From NCBI RefSeq assembly GCF_025766255.1, contig NW_026516668.1, positions 186,001 to 250,000 on the forward strand: DNA of 64,000 nucleotides, in the 5' to 3' direction. Position 1 is the stretch's first letter. Each line of letters starts with the position of its first letter. This DNA comes from Zychaea mexicana (Eukaryota > Mucoromycota > Mucoromycetes > Mucorales > Lichtheimiaceae). Positions 1 to 11,459 of this stretch are shown here, piece after piece. Under the pieces are notes generated by a model. It saw nothing but the letters and a program-made list of their open reading frames with translations, searched no databases and was not told where the DNA came from. The position numbers and the translations under genes were made by a program.

Positions 1-3000
1 AATAAACCACGACCCTAAGTTCAAACTGGAGCACCGACGCTTTAGTCTACGTAAATGCATGAAAGGTAAGCGTATAATGCAGGTAGCCATAAATTGATGG
101 TGATGAGGATGATAGCTAGATCGCTGTATCGGCAATTGTGTAGCAGCATAGCTATGAAATTGGACTTTGCTAACACTGTAATAGATGCTCTGAACATGGC
201 AAGACATCAAGCATCCATGTCCCAGCCTGGCAAGATTGTGTACGTGAGCGAGTATCCTGCAGAGATAAATGATCGTATGCCTGTGCGCCAAATGATTTAC
301 GAACTGGAAAAGACCAACTTCATACCACCTCAAAGACCCCATCACTCGGAGAAAACGCGGTTACCACTGCTTTGGAAAATTGATTCTGATGTGCCGGACA
401 TCCTTATGGGTGATACGATGCGACTAACTCAGATCATGTTAAACTTGTGCTCAAATGCAGTTAAGGTAAATGTGTATCCGTCTTGCTTCAAAACTCTAAT
501 TTTTTTTCTTTCTTTTGAGACTTATCCCGTTCGAGTTTAGTTTACAAAGGACGGAGGAGTTCGTGTCAGGATCAAGCGGTGCATGCCCACTCCTGCGCGT
601 ACGTTTGAACACCAAGAACATCCCTCAACCCAAACATCCTTAAAGAGACGCTATGACGCTAAGATTGAAACCATGTGGAGTCGTGCTATGCGGAGGACAA
701 CAAGTAATGACGGAGGTAGCGGGCCAGACAACAACAACAGCGCCGAGTCAGCAACAGGATACAACAGCGATGATGAAAATGATGACGACGGCCGTCCTTT
801 GGAGAAAGCCATACTCGAGATATCAGTCAGGTTCATACCACATTTTAAAACTTTCCACCATCATGTGGCCCAATGATAGCATCGTCTATTCTAAACTGAC
901 ATTTAACACAATCTTAATAGTGATAGTGGCATCGGAATACCTGCTGACCGATTACCCAGACTGTTCAAGTCATTTTCACAGATTGATATATCCACAGCAC
1001 GACGCTATGGTGGTACCGGACTCGGACTAGCAATTTCCAGCACCTTGGTTAATCATATGGGCGGATGTCTATGGGTGGAGTCAGAACAAGAGGTAGGATC
1101 TTGCTTTGCTTTGACATTACCCATGTCCATTGCACGAAACCATTCTGGCGGCACCGGTGCTGGTAGTGTAGCGGATGATGCGACAGGTTTAGAAAGTGCT
1201 AGTACGAGCAGTATACTGGCGTCTCCAGATTCTCCAGGCCTTAGCGACGCCGAATGCAACATCAGCATCAACTCGGCTCTGGAAGGAGATTGTGCTAGCA
1301 TTTCGTCAGACATAGCTAATGGCGCTGCTATTCCTCTTACTACTGCTGCTGTGAGCAACCATGCTTCTACAACATCTGCTGCTTCACCTTCACTCATTTC
1401 TTCGGCTCACTTAGGAGGAGATACTCCTTACGAAACAACAGCAACAACAACGGAACAACTACCTCAATGGAGCACATTTACGCCACCCCTCAGATCACCT
1501 GCAACGGAATATTCACAATTTCTACCCCCTTCTTCTCAAGCACAGAACAACCCCGTTATGTCTATTGGAGCGCGGATTATACCCGGGCCCCCTTCGTCAC
1601 CTGATATACCGATGGATATATCCTCCTGTAATGGTGATACACCTGCTACGAGCACTTCTGATGAATCAAATCAGAAACCACCGGGTATCAGTCGACACCA
1701 TTCATTACCTCATCATCATCATCATCCACCGCATCCGCATTCTCTCATTTCTAATAACTCATTCTCATCCGTCAAAGGCGAAAGCAACAATAGCGTCAAC
1801 GACGACAACAACAGCAGCAGCAGCAGCAACAATAATGCTCGAAATGCTCGACATTCTGGCACCAAGCAACCGTATCACCATCATTACCATCAACACAAAA
1901 AGTCCTCAGGCGATGGCAGCGAAGAGAACATTGCCATGTTGTACCCTATCAAAATTATGCTCGCTGAAGACAATGTCTGTAAGTTACTTTATTCCGTTGC
2001 CTTAAATATTACTGTCGCTTCTTCAATGACAGAATCTTACGGCACACCAACAATGATGTAACACACGCCTAGAAGAAGAAGAAGAAGAAAGAAGGCTCTG
2101 CTGTTGTACGTACTATGTTGGAATGCATGCTAATAACTCGTGCTGCTGCTTAATTCGTATTAGTAAACCAGAAGATTGCAATAAGCATTCTCAAGCGATT
2201 AGGCTACCATGATGTCATGGTGGCAAACAATGGCTGCGAAGTGCTGGAGCTTATGCGAAAAGTTAAATTTGATGTTATTTTTGCAAGTATCACTTTTCTT
2301 TAACTTTATTTGTACTAGCCCCTTCTTCCAAAAATGGCATGCAACAACAAAAAAATTGACACGACTTCATTTCTCCTTACTTTTTTTCCTTGCTTTGTAC
2401 TCGATAATTAGATGGATTTGTACATGCCAGATATGGACGGTTTGGAAGCTACACGAGCCATTGTAGCAGAACGGGAATCATTACCCGGCGGGTCCGCTTC
2501 CTCTACTTCTTCCTCTTCTTCTACTAACAATACTGCTTTCACCTCTTGTCCACCAAACAACAACAACAACAACCATAATAGCAGCCGGCCGCTGTTGAAT
2601 GTGGCAGACGTCTATATCATTGCCTTGACTGCCTCGGCTTCAAGACAAGACAGGCAAATCTGTATCGATGCGGGTATGAACGACTTCATCAGTAAACCGT
2701 TCACGATGATGGAGATGAAGGCATCCTTGAAAAACTGTGTGAGCAAGCGAAAAAGAAGAAGAAAGCAACAGCTTGAAGAAGACCATCATCATCATCACCA
2801 CCACAATCACCAACAACACGATCGATCCTTTCCCAAAGATGACCCAATGACCGGCGTAGAACATACCTCAACACCTAGTACTACTACCACAACAACAACT
2901 ACGATGATAACGCCACCAGCATCAGCGACTATCAAAATCAACAATGAGATGGTCAGCGGTGCAGTCCGCCCTCCCGGAAGAAGTAGTAGGAAGAATACTG

Positions 3001-3074
3001 ATAGTGGCAATGGCGATCATACCCCTACTGCTTCTGGACGTGGAAGTGTAGTATCATCAAAAGCAGCAGTCTAA
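1..3074 (+). CDS. Hybrid sensor histidine kinase, 5' truncated by the window edge
   Basis: Two-component phosphorelay kinase. The window holds the end of the dimerisation region, the HATPase domain and a C-terminal receiver. Exons read as <1-65, 185-465, 541-830, 921-1978, 2164-2282 and 2412-3074; phases fit at every junction. The N box (LNLCSNAVKFT), G1 box (DSGIGI, made by the 830/921 splice) and G2 box (GGTGLGLAIS) are all present. The receiver starts at IKIMLAEDN, has the phospho-acceptor Asp in MDLYMPDMDG and the conserved Lys in SKPF. Low-complexity insertions sit between the N and G1 boxes (acidic/Asn), between kinase and receiver (Ser/Asn/His-rich, about 270 residues) and inside the receiver after GLEATRAI. 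The intron 2283-2411 has a GC donor. The sensor region is upstream, so the stimulus and class cannot be named. Family call is secure. Confidence 0.9.
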
Positions 3075-4225
3075 AAAGGGTCAATGGTTAAGTTGTTTTC
3101 GTTTATCTCTCTTATTTCATATTACTCTCCACCGTCTTCTTCATTATACACAACATACCTATCACACCATCTGTTTACAGCTGGAAAGGCACCCACAGAA
3201 AACAACATTTATCGAACCCCAACTATTACTTTTCTACCATATCTCATCATATATTCCGCATTGTCTTTTATAAAGAAACCTTTTGGCATATAGTATATTC
3301 TTACCCTTAGAAAATATCGACTTTAAAAAAGAATAACAGACATAAAAGAAGAGACTTCGACAAACTTCTCACAAAACTTGCTGATTTTATCACTGTCGCT
3401 TGTTCGAAGGCGAATTATGTATTTCTAATAAAGACAAACCATACATGGATGCGGAGCAATGCCATCATAGAGTCTATTCCAAGATCCATGCTTTGAATAT
3501 ATGTTGGCAAAAATTGATTTTCAAGCGAGCTGTCGATACATACGCAAAGATACGCTTGCTTGTGTGTCTGTCATTGATGTACTTAACGAGATAAAGGTCA
3601 TTGATAAATAATTGCGCTTTCTAAACTCTTCCACAACAAGTTGTTGCTTTCATCGTATGTCAATCTTGTATAATGTATAGCTGCTGTTTTCTGATGTTCT
3701 ACGTTGACAAAGCAAGCATGCTTTTGTGAGGAAATACAGGCAGAACGGTGTATACTTGTTTGAGAATGAACAACGAGTGTCTAGAATGACTATGCACTTA
3801 TTATGAGCAGCTAGCCGTTGTCTTCTTGGGTACTCTCCTTTTAAGCTGCAATGAAATATGTATAACAAGAAGCTGTGCGCGAGGAGTGTGTCCCTGGGGG
3901 GATTACAGAGTGTATACATAGCACCCACCATAATACTAGCTGCTTGATAAAGCAACTAGAGAATTACTGAGGAAAGAGAAACAACAAGTTGACGTTGCGA
4001 TACATTTAGAAGCTTTGATATCGCACACCTATCACTGCCTGCCATTGGTCGTCATGAAGCGCAATCGGCGATTGTAAAAATATAAAGAAACACAACCAGC
4101 TGCATTTCGTTCTTTTTGTATAGCCGAAAAAAGAAAGTCAGTGCTGCGCACGCTAATGGGTTTTCTTTTTCTTTTCCACCGATCGTCCCTTTTTTAAGTC
4201 TCAGGTTCCTTTTCGTTCTGTGGTC
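3075..4225. other. Intergenic, no gene recognised
   Basis: About 1.15 kb between the kinase stop and the RAD7 start. It is AT-rich with many stops in all frames. Short open frames (for example 3084-3293 and 3650-3955 reverse) show no family motif or splice-supported extension. It should contain the kinase 3' UTR and the RAD7 promoter. Confidence 0.6.
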
Positions 4226-6551
4226 ATGAATCGCCAGAACCGTAATCAACAGCAGCAAGAAGATCAACAGGACGACGAGGAGCAGCAGCAGCAGCAGCAG
4301 CCTCGTCAAGCCCGAAACAGAATAAGAGGCCCAACGTCTGCTTTGACAAGTTTTCTAAGAGTATGTAGTCCACTCACTTTTGCTCAATTCAACCAGATCC
4401 ATTTCCAGGGATCATCGACACACATTTTGCTCAAAATTACTAAATCAACTCTTGCAGGAACATGGCATCAGAGTAGAAAATCGTAGCCGAATAGATCGTC
4501 GTGCAGAGCGTGCACAGCGTGAACAAGAAGCTGCTGACAACAGCACTCCTGCAACACCACCGGATGATAGCAGCACTGACAACAATGACAGCCCTACCGC
4601 TAGTCCTTCTCAGTCATCCTCTTCGGCTGTTACTCCTGAACCTTCTACTACTACTACTAGCATTCTTTATGCACCAGCAAGACGCACTAGACGATTAAAT
4701 GCAGCCGCCACACAATTGATTGAAACTGCTCGTGCAAGTTCTTCTACTGCTTGTGGTAGCAGTAGTAGTAGTATTAGTAGTAGCAAGGGAGCAGCAAATA
4801 ACGGCAAACGTAAGAAGAAGCCTTCTGATAGCGACTCTGATGACGACTATCTCTCTGGCAGCGATACCGATAATGATCCAGGACCGTTCAGTCGAGCTCC
4901 TCGTCCTTCTCGACGCAATCAAATCGTATTCTGTGATAAATGCAAGGGACGGTTCGCTCGACCCTTGGTTTCTGGTACCGATATCGAGACCGAAAATGTA
5001 TGCCCTTCATGCTTGCGAGGCGATGGACCTAACAGAAAGACCCAAAAACGTTCGGCGAAGAAGCGTCGCACGAACGGTGGTGGTCTTGATTATGGGCGCG
5101 ACAAGGCCCCTTCGCTTCAGGACATTTGCATCAAGGTATGTAAAGGCATTATCTTTCAAGTCGATGCAAGTGATTTTGACTACTAACTATTCAACTTTTG
5201 TATTCATTGTTAAATGTTAGGTCGTTGCCCAAAATATCGAGGATGTTGAGGCGTTCGGTGAAATTGGCCCTGAAAATTTGGATAAGCTCGCAAAGATTAT
5301 CAGCAAGAATCGAAAGCTTACTGCCCAAACCGCTCGCTTATTCCTGGAGCCCACTGTACGGGACTTGGCTCTGTACGATTGTACCGGTAAATGTTTTTCT
5401 TTTCTTTATTATCAACTAAAAGTTGGTATCTTGAGAAAAATTCTAATGGATTGTGACCTGCTGGCGGTTAATTTCAGATGTGGATGAAACGGGACTACTC
5501 AACGTTGCGCATTTCTGCCCGAACCTTAAGTCACTTAAGCTGTTGTACTGCGGCCAAATGACGTCAAATGTCCTAGCTACCTACAGCACACGTCTGAAGA
5601 ATCTAAAATACATTGAACTATCTGGTCCGTATCTTGTGATGCCGGACGTCTGGATCGATCTTATCAAGAGTGCGGGTGCAAAACTGGAAGGGTTCAAGTT
5701 ATCTCACTCGTTCCGGTTCAACCGAGACTGTTTGGAAGCTCTGGCCGAACATTGCCCGAACATCAAATACCTGGAACTCTCCAAAATCAACCTGTTCCGT
5801 GACGATTGGTTTGACCTGATTGGCAAGTTTGACAAGCTGACGACGCTCAAGTTGGCTTGGCCACCGGAACCAAAGAAACAAAAGATTTCTTCTGAAGCCA
5901 TTGTTCGCGTACTCAAGGCTGCTGGTCAGAATTTGACAGAGCTGGCGCTGCCTGGATTATCTAAAGTTAGCGACTCTGTTCTCCTCAAGGGTATCCTCGG
6001 AAACTGTCCAAATCTCAAAGACCTGGATCTTTGCAAGTGTGAAAACATCACATCGGGTGCGGTTCAGAAGCTTTTTAATGAATGGAAGACATCGATTCCT
6101 GGCTGTGGACTTGAACGACTTAATATTTCTCGCTGTGTAGCGTTGGATGATGAGGCGCTCAAGGCTATTCTTCTTCATTCCGGGAGGACGCTCAAGGATA
6201 TCGACTTGCATAGTCTCGATAACCTTTCTGCATACGGATTGGAGATGATTGCTGGTAAATTCGCTAAAGATGTTGCTGGTGGCAAGGCATGTGAGGCGTT
6301 GGCTACACTCAACTGTAGCTTTGTTCGTTCCATGGATGACTTTGTGCTCAAGTTGCTTCTGGAGGCTTGCACTTCTTTGCAAAACCTTAAAGTTTGGGGC
6401 TGCAACCAGGTAAAAATGATCATTTCTCATTTGATATTTTATGTCAGATTGTTCGAGTAAAGAAATAGAAGCTAACGTTTTTTCACCATAGTTGACCAAC
6501 CAAATCGCACCTACCAAAGTACGCGTCATCGGTCGAGAAGCAGAGCACTGA
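4226..6551 (+). CDS. RAD7: RAD7 homolog, leucine-rich-repeat DNA repair protein
   Basis: Global-genome nucleotide excision repair factor. In yeast Rad7 works with Rad16 and the Elc1/Cul3 ubiquitin ligase on damaged chromatin. Exons 4226-4360, 4458-5135, 5221-5386, 5478-6409 and 6492-6551 give 656 residues. The N terminus has a Gln/Glu-rich leader, then RGPTSALTSFLR, continuing across the first splice into EHGIRVENRSRI, the conserved Rad7 opening. A Ser/Thr-rich linker follows, then a zinc-ribbon-like CDKC...CPSC block near residues 240-265, then C-terminal leucine-rich repeats (LKSLKLLYCGQM, LKDLDLCKCENI, LQNLKVWGCNQ). The start at 4226 follows in-frame-stop sequence and yields the conserved N terminus. 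An intron branch site TACTAAC is visible at 5191-5197. It is convergent with the proteasome gene. Confidence 0.9.
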
Positions 6552-6769
6552 TGCTCCCTCTCTTCACAACACTTATTATTACTAGTGTCGCTGCTCGCTT
6601 TGCACGCCTACGCATATCAAATGTACACACAAGCATGAAACACCAAGTCATATACAAGACATCTTATTATAGCATCGAAAAATACTTTCAAATAGCATTT
6701 TATAAATGAAATAAGAGAAAGGAAGAATGGAAAATGAAGCATAAGTGGTAGATAATGATGATACTTTGT

Positions 6770-8193
6770 TTAATCTTCCATCTCTTCGTCCAAGGATTCC
6801 TAAACAATAACAGAAATTGAAAAGAGTTAAACCATTGTGTATATCAATTTTTCGTTCCTATTTGCTGCTGGTTGTGATTCCTCTTTTCGTACCTTTGCCA
6901 GTCTTTCTGCCTCGTGTTTGATATCTTCAGGTACGAACTGATGCTTGTTTTTAGATTCAGCGCAGATCCAGCTCAACTCCAATTCGAAATCCTTATCCTT
7001 GGCATCGTCATGACAAGTGTAGATGCTACATGTTATGTATCCAGGGATAACATGAATTAGAAATTGCTGTTGTTTCAAGTAATTGATCATACGGTTCCTG
7101 AAAGTTACATACATGCGTGTGATTTGATTCACTGCCTCCCGAACTGTCATGTTGCTCAGATCAAGCTTTTCGATCTCGGTCTTGGCTACAGACTTGCCCT
7201 TGCCGACAGCACATCCATGGTAGCCCTACATATGGCATATACTGTGTCAGTCTTTTTTCCTATCTATGCTCTCCTCACGTTTTTTTTTAAGAATCTCCCT
7301 CGCGCCCATTATCTCGAAACTATGTAGATTACCCAATAGACACCAGACGGCTCAATCATATAAAGTGATGGAACGCCGTCAGCAACTGCACCAACAATAG
7401 TACCGCATCCAAACGGACGGACGCTAGAATAAAGGGTATACGCAGACACATATTGGCCCAAACGGTCTGCCATTGTCTATATATATGTAAAGAAAATATA
7501 CAAACTCGATGAGAATGAATGCACATAATTCAGAGATATCCAATCCAGTATGCCAGTATCAGTTATGGCTTTGTCCATCGTGAACATACTTTTCCAGAAA
7601 TAGGTTGACGATACATGTCTCTCCAAGATTGGGCTTCGTCGCGTGCCCGCTTGACCAAATGCCGACCGTCCGCTATTAAACCCGCAGAAGCCTGTATATT
7701 ACGTGTGTTGCCACATGCGTGTGCATATACTGTGAGTCTTCCATTTTCTTTCCAGAACTTAATTTCGTAAGCTTTTAGATTAAGAGTCAATACTGACGAT
7801 GCCGATATGAAGGTCTGCACTTTGAATGCGTCGGTTGGCGCCAGGTACAAGAAGTTTCGATTGTACGAGTTTCTCGACAGCTAGAACGATTCCGTCTTTG
7901 ACACGTAGTCCGATGGCAGTACTACATTTTTATACGGTGTTATCTCAACTGTAAAGATAGCATAGTCAAGTTTTTTCGAATATAGATTGTTTTTCAATTA
8001 ACCTACCCAGCGTTATCGACTGCTTTGTTCGCGTACTCAACCTGGAACACGCGGCCGTCAGGCGAATATGTCGAGACTGCAAGATCGTACTAAAAGGAGA
8101 CCATCGTTACTTCACATGTCTTTTCTCTCAATTTAAGTTTTTAAAAAGATGCGAAGAGTATTATTAGCTTACTCCAGTTCCAATGGAAGTCAT
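6770..8193 (-). CDS. PRE10: 20S proteasome subunit alpha-3 (PSMA3/Pre10 type)
   Basis: Alpha-ring subunit of the 20S proteasome core, nuclear and cytosolic. Eight exons on the minus strand: 8173-8193, 8007-8089, 7798-7921, 7590-7691, 7333-7476, 7113-7225, 6893-7025 and 6770-6799, giving 249 residues (family about 250). The N-terminal alpha signature is intact ([20 protein letters not shown], then [11 protein letters not shown]). Later blocks include [29 protein letters not shown] and the [13 protein letters not shown] segment that separates alpha-3 from other alpha subunits. The last exon encodes only ESLDEEMED, an acidic tail like that of PSMA3. Reading on past 6893 without splicing would give a different, unsupported C terminus. 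It is divergent from the Ssr4-like gene, with 216 bp between starts. Confidence 0.95.
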
Positions 8194-8409
8194 AGTGTAA
8201 ATGTATGGTTAGCAATAAGAGAGAAAAGAGAACCCGAAGTGACAGTGAGGAGCAAGCTTAAGAGAGGCCGCGTGTGCATTTCCGCCGGACTTGTGACTTG
8301 AGTTGCGAGTGATCGATTCCGTTTAGTGAATAGCAAACCTAGTAAACCGTCAGTCGCGTCTTCCCAACCCTTTTCCCTTCATTCCTCTCTAATCGCATAA
8401 GAAAAAGCT
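8194..8409. promoter_or_regulatory. Shared divergent promoter region
   Basis: Only 216 bp separate the start codons of the minus-strand proteasome subunit and the plus-strand Ssr4-like gene, so both must be driven from this stretch. No clear TATA box is seen. It contains pyrimidine-rich stretches near 8370-8395 on the plus strand. Confidence 0.5.
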
Positions 8410-10134
8410 ATGAATAATCCCGCATTTTACTACAACCAAGGCGCTCCACCACCACCACCGCAGATGGCAGGTGCTGGCAGAGGCATGCCACCAGCGCAAA
8501 TGGGCGCACCACCACCTCACTACATGCAACAGCAACCACCGTACAGAAACATGCCACCTGGTGCTCCTGGTCCTGAACCTGCCACGATGCATCGCAAGCG
8601 TATGCCCAACAAGGTAACCCTCTAAAAAACAAAATGAATAGTCGGGTTACCGCATTGTTCAATCTTACTCATAACAAAACATTTACTATACAGCCTGGTG
8701 CTTTAGTGGAAGATAATGATGAACCATCAGGAGGTAGAGATCTAGCAGCGATTGCGATTAAGTAACTGAAACGGAAATTGTTGACACTAGTATTTTTTTG
8801 TATACAGATGAATTGGATGATATTTCTGCGCGCGACATTGCCATGGCACGGTACAAACGTAACCACGATTATCTGTCAGAAATATTTACACCATATAGCG
8901 CAGGTAAGGCTGCGTTGACAACGTTCTATGAAAAGAAAAGCTAGGGGTTATCATTTCGCTAACCATCGCTAGTAAAAGCTTCCATTGTCCCACCGCCATT
9001 AGAAGTGCCGCAAAGAAAAGAGGATCTGGAAAAAGCAATTGTACGTAATAGTAAGCGAAATGAGGAAGTTTCTTTATAATTCGATTGCGGAAGAAAAATG
9101 CACGCTAAAAGCATAATATAATCTCACCCATTGTTGGTCATAATGAATAGGAAAACGAGGATAAAGCAATATGCGAGCGAACCGCCGAATATGATCAGCG
9201 GTTAAAAACACTTAAACAGAAACAAGATGATTACTGGAGCTTATTGACACAACTGGACAAAGCAGATAACATAGAGGTAAATTGATGGCTATAGGAGCCG
9301 TAAAGCGTAGTTGAGAGAGATATTATGTATCTAAGGTATGTCACTTTTTCTATACAGCAATTAAGCGCGACAGCGGAGCAGTTCAAAATTACCACCGGCA
9401 TCAATTTGGAACACGTCAAAGAAAATGTTCATGCCATCCCGATCCCTGGCTTGGAGCAAGACGAGCCGCCTGTCCCACAGACAATGCAACGACAACCCGG
9501 ATCTACAGGTAGCAGCAGGCCGGGTGATCACCATCAACAGAACGGATATGTTGCAGATTTCATGAATGCACAGCAAGGAGGTACAGATTCAAACAATGGC
9601 CACCACCATCAGGTATCATCCAGTGGACCCATGAACATGTTTGGGTCGTATGCTCCCTCGGATTCAAATACAAACCAACCTGTCGATGATGATGATGATA
9701 ATCAGAACGACTTTTTCGATGAAATGGTGAATACGGGTCAGGATGATGATGGAGGCAGTGTGAGCGAGTTTTTAAATGCGGATATGGATTTCGAACAAAC
9801 GACGGCGACGGATAAATCGGTCGATGGTGAGCCAAGTAATAATAACGCTACTACAGATGTTACGATGACAGAAGCAAGCCCCGCCGCTCCTTCCAAACCA
9901 CCATCTCTACAACAGCAACAGCAAACATCATCATTATCTCAAAACAAAGAAGGTTCTTCGTCATCCGATCCTGCTGCTGCTGCTGCCGCAGCGCCTCAAC
10001 TCCCATTACCAACAGCAACAACGCCATCAGTACCAGAAGCATCTGTCCCAACAGCGGCAACAGCTAATACATCGCCATCCGCCCCTGCACAGACGGAAGA
10101 TGGAAAACCAGCTGAAGGAAATCCTCAAGCGTAG
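8410..10134 (+). CDS. Probable SWI/SNF-RSC chromatin-remodelling subunit, Ssr4 C-terminal-domain type
   Basis: Predicted 436-residue nuclear protein from exons 8410-8613, 8694-8733, 8808-8903, 8973-9040, 9151-9276 and 9358-10134. It opens with a Pro/Gln/Met-rich tail, followed by an ordered part with DELDDISARDIAMARYKRNH, YLSEIF, a charged helical stretch (TAEYDQRLKTLKQKQ) and GINLEHVKENVHAIPIPG. The last 220 residues are low-complexity (His, Asp, Gln, Ala, Pro). The block around ISARDIAMARYKRNHDYLSEIF resembles what I recall of the fungal Ssr4 C-terminal family, whose members belong to SWI/SNF and RSC. That match is from memory and is the only basis for the name. If wrong, this is a conserved nuclear-type protein of unknown role. 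Gene structure is better supported than function. Confidence 0.6.
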
Positions 10135-11239
10135 ATGTTTTTCTCTTCATATACTTAATACATATGTATAAAACAGAACAATAATTGGATTTAACTAGGT
10201 TTCTCTATCTTGTTACTTACCTAGTCTACTTTTCTTGTTGAGCTATCATCGGCCAATCTCGTATAAACAGATAGCTACTTCATTTTAAAGTGACCTACAA
10301 TCCTTTTCACATGCGTCAAGCATCGCTTTCAAAATCCCGCTGGGTTCTTGATCCAAGCTTACAGTTATGATTATTTTCTGGTCTTAGCTTAACATAATAA
10401 TACCAGATTTTTTGTGGACTGTAACCGTTACTGACGAATCCCAAAGCATCTTTTACTACATTCCTCCCTCACGATAGGCTTGTTACTTCTATCTTATCGA
10501 GTGGTTTACTAACATGTAAAACGTTCTTCTGCATAATCACTTACCTGCGGCTTCATTTTGTAAAAAAAATGGCGCTGTTGTATAGCACTTTCTATGTGAT
10601 CAATGCTATTGCCATTTGTATCTCTACATTTATATCCGGATTGGATACCTGTTTCTGGTAACCGAAAAGTTATCAATTTCGTAATATAACTTTTTGATCA
10701 TTTCATGTGGGGTTAATACATCTTCTTCGCTTGGTTTTGTGCTATCTTTGCTGGCCTACTGTGAGGACCTTCTGTATGATATTGATACACAATGTAGGGC
10801 ATATTATACGTGATGCATGAAAATTCTGTCCGACGGCACAAGGAGGAAGAGTGGTACTATATAAATGTTGTCGTAGCCAGAAATGGCTGGCTCGTAGTAA
10901 TTCCATTGTGGCGATCGAACACTTCTTGTCATGCAACAAACAATAAAATCACTAACAGAATACCACCGCGCTACTATCTTTTGCAGCACACAAACCACCA
11001 CACCATTAAGGAATAGAAGATTGCCTCGCAGAGATTCTGCAGCATCATAAGTGTACATTAATATATCATTGTATCATGCATCAAGCGCCGTTGTAGTTTA
11101 TAAGAAAAAGCATATAAATATACCACTCTACCAGAAGCAATAAAGGGTATCTTTAAAGAACTGTCTATCAATTTATCATCTTTTGATCTTCTCCCTTTTC
11201 ATTGGCCACGGATCTAACCGCCAAAAAAGAGACTCGACA
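10135..11239. other. Intergenic, no gene recognised
   Basis: About 1.1 kb of AT-rich sequence between the Ssr4-like stop and the small ORF at 11240. Open frames here are short, lack family motifs and overlap each other on both strands. No tRNA-like or snoRNA-like structure was seen. Confidence 0.5.
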
Positions 11240-11419
11240 ATGCCCACGACTCCTGCCAAGAAAAACAACAAAGCCAATTATGTCGAATCCTTTCGGCAGA
11301 AATACCGTAGCCAGGGGATTCGAAAATTGGTAACGGAAGTTTCTGCCCAATTCACCGAATCCATTTTAGAAGACCAGTTTTTAAAGCTACTGGTACACAT
11401 AAGATTCACTACTAGATGA
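11240..11419 (+). CDS. Small ORF of unknown function, possibly a truncated gene
   Basis: A 59-residue open frame beginning MPTTPAKKNNKANY, rich in Lys and Asn at its start and then helical (QKYRSQGIRKLVTEVSAQF). I do not recognise it. It lies directly upstream of the decayed gypsy gag and may be the leading edge of that element or the front of a host gene cut by it. No splice continuation with a coding look was found downstream. Confidence 0.25.
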   Translation: MPTTPAKKNNKANYVESFRQKYRSQGIRKLVTEVSAQFTESILEDQFLKLLVHIRFTTR

Positions 11420-11459
11420 GACATTATCACGGAAAGCATACTTACTTTGCAACCGCAAA

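Noticed and set aside
94..184. Start of the histidine kinase at 94
   Set aside because: This stretch is intronic (66-184). The protein continues from upstream of the window (KLEHRRFSLRKCMK then DALNMARH).
5957..6529. Minus-strand frame of 190 codons
   Set aside because: Antisense to the RAD7 leucine-rich-repeat exon and crosses its intron; no independent support.
9560..9835. Minus-strand His/Pro-rich frame
   Set aside because: Antisense to the low-complexity tail of the Ssr4-like gene.
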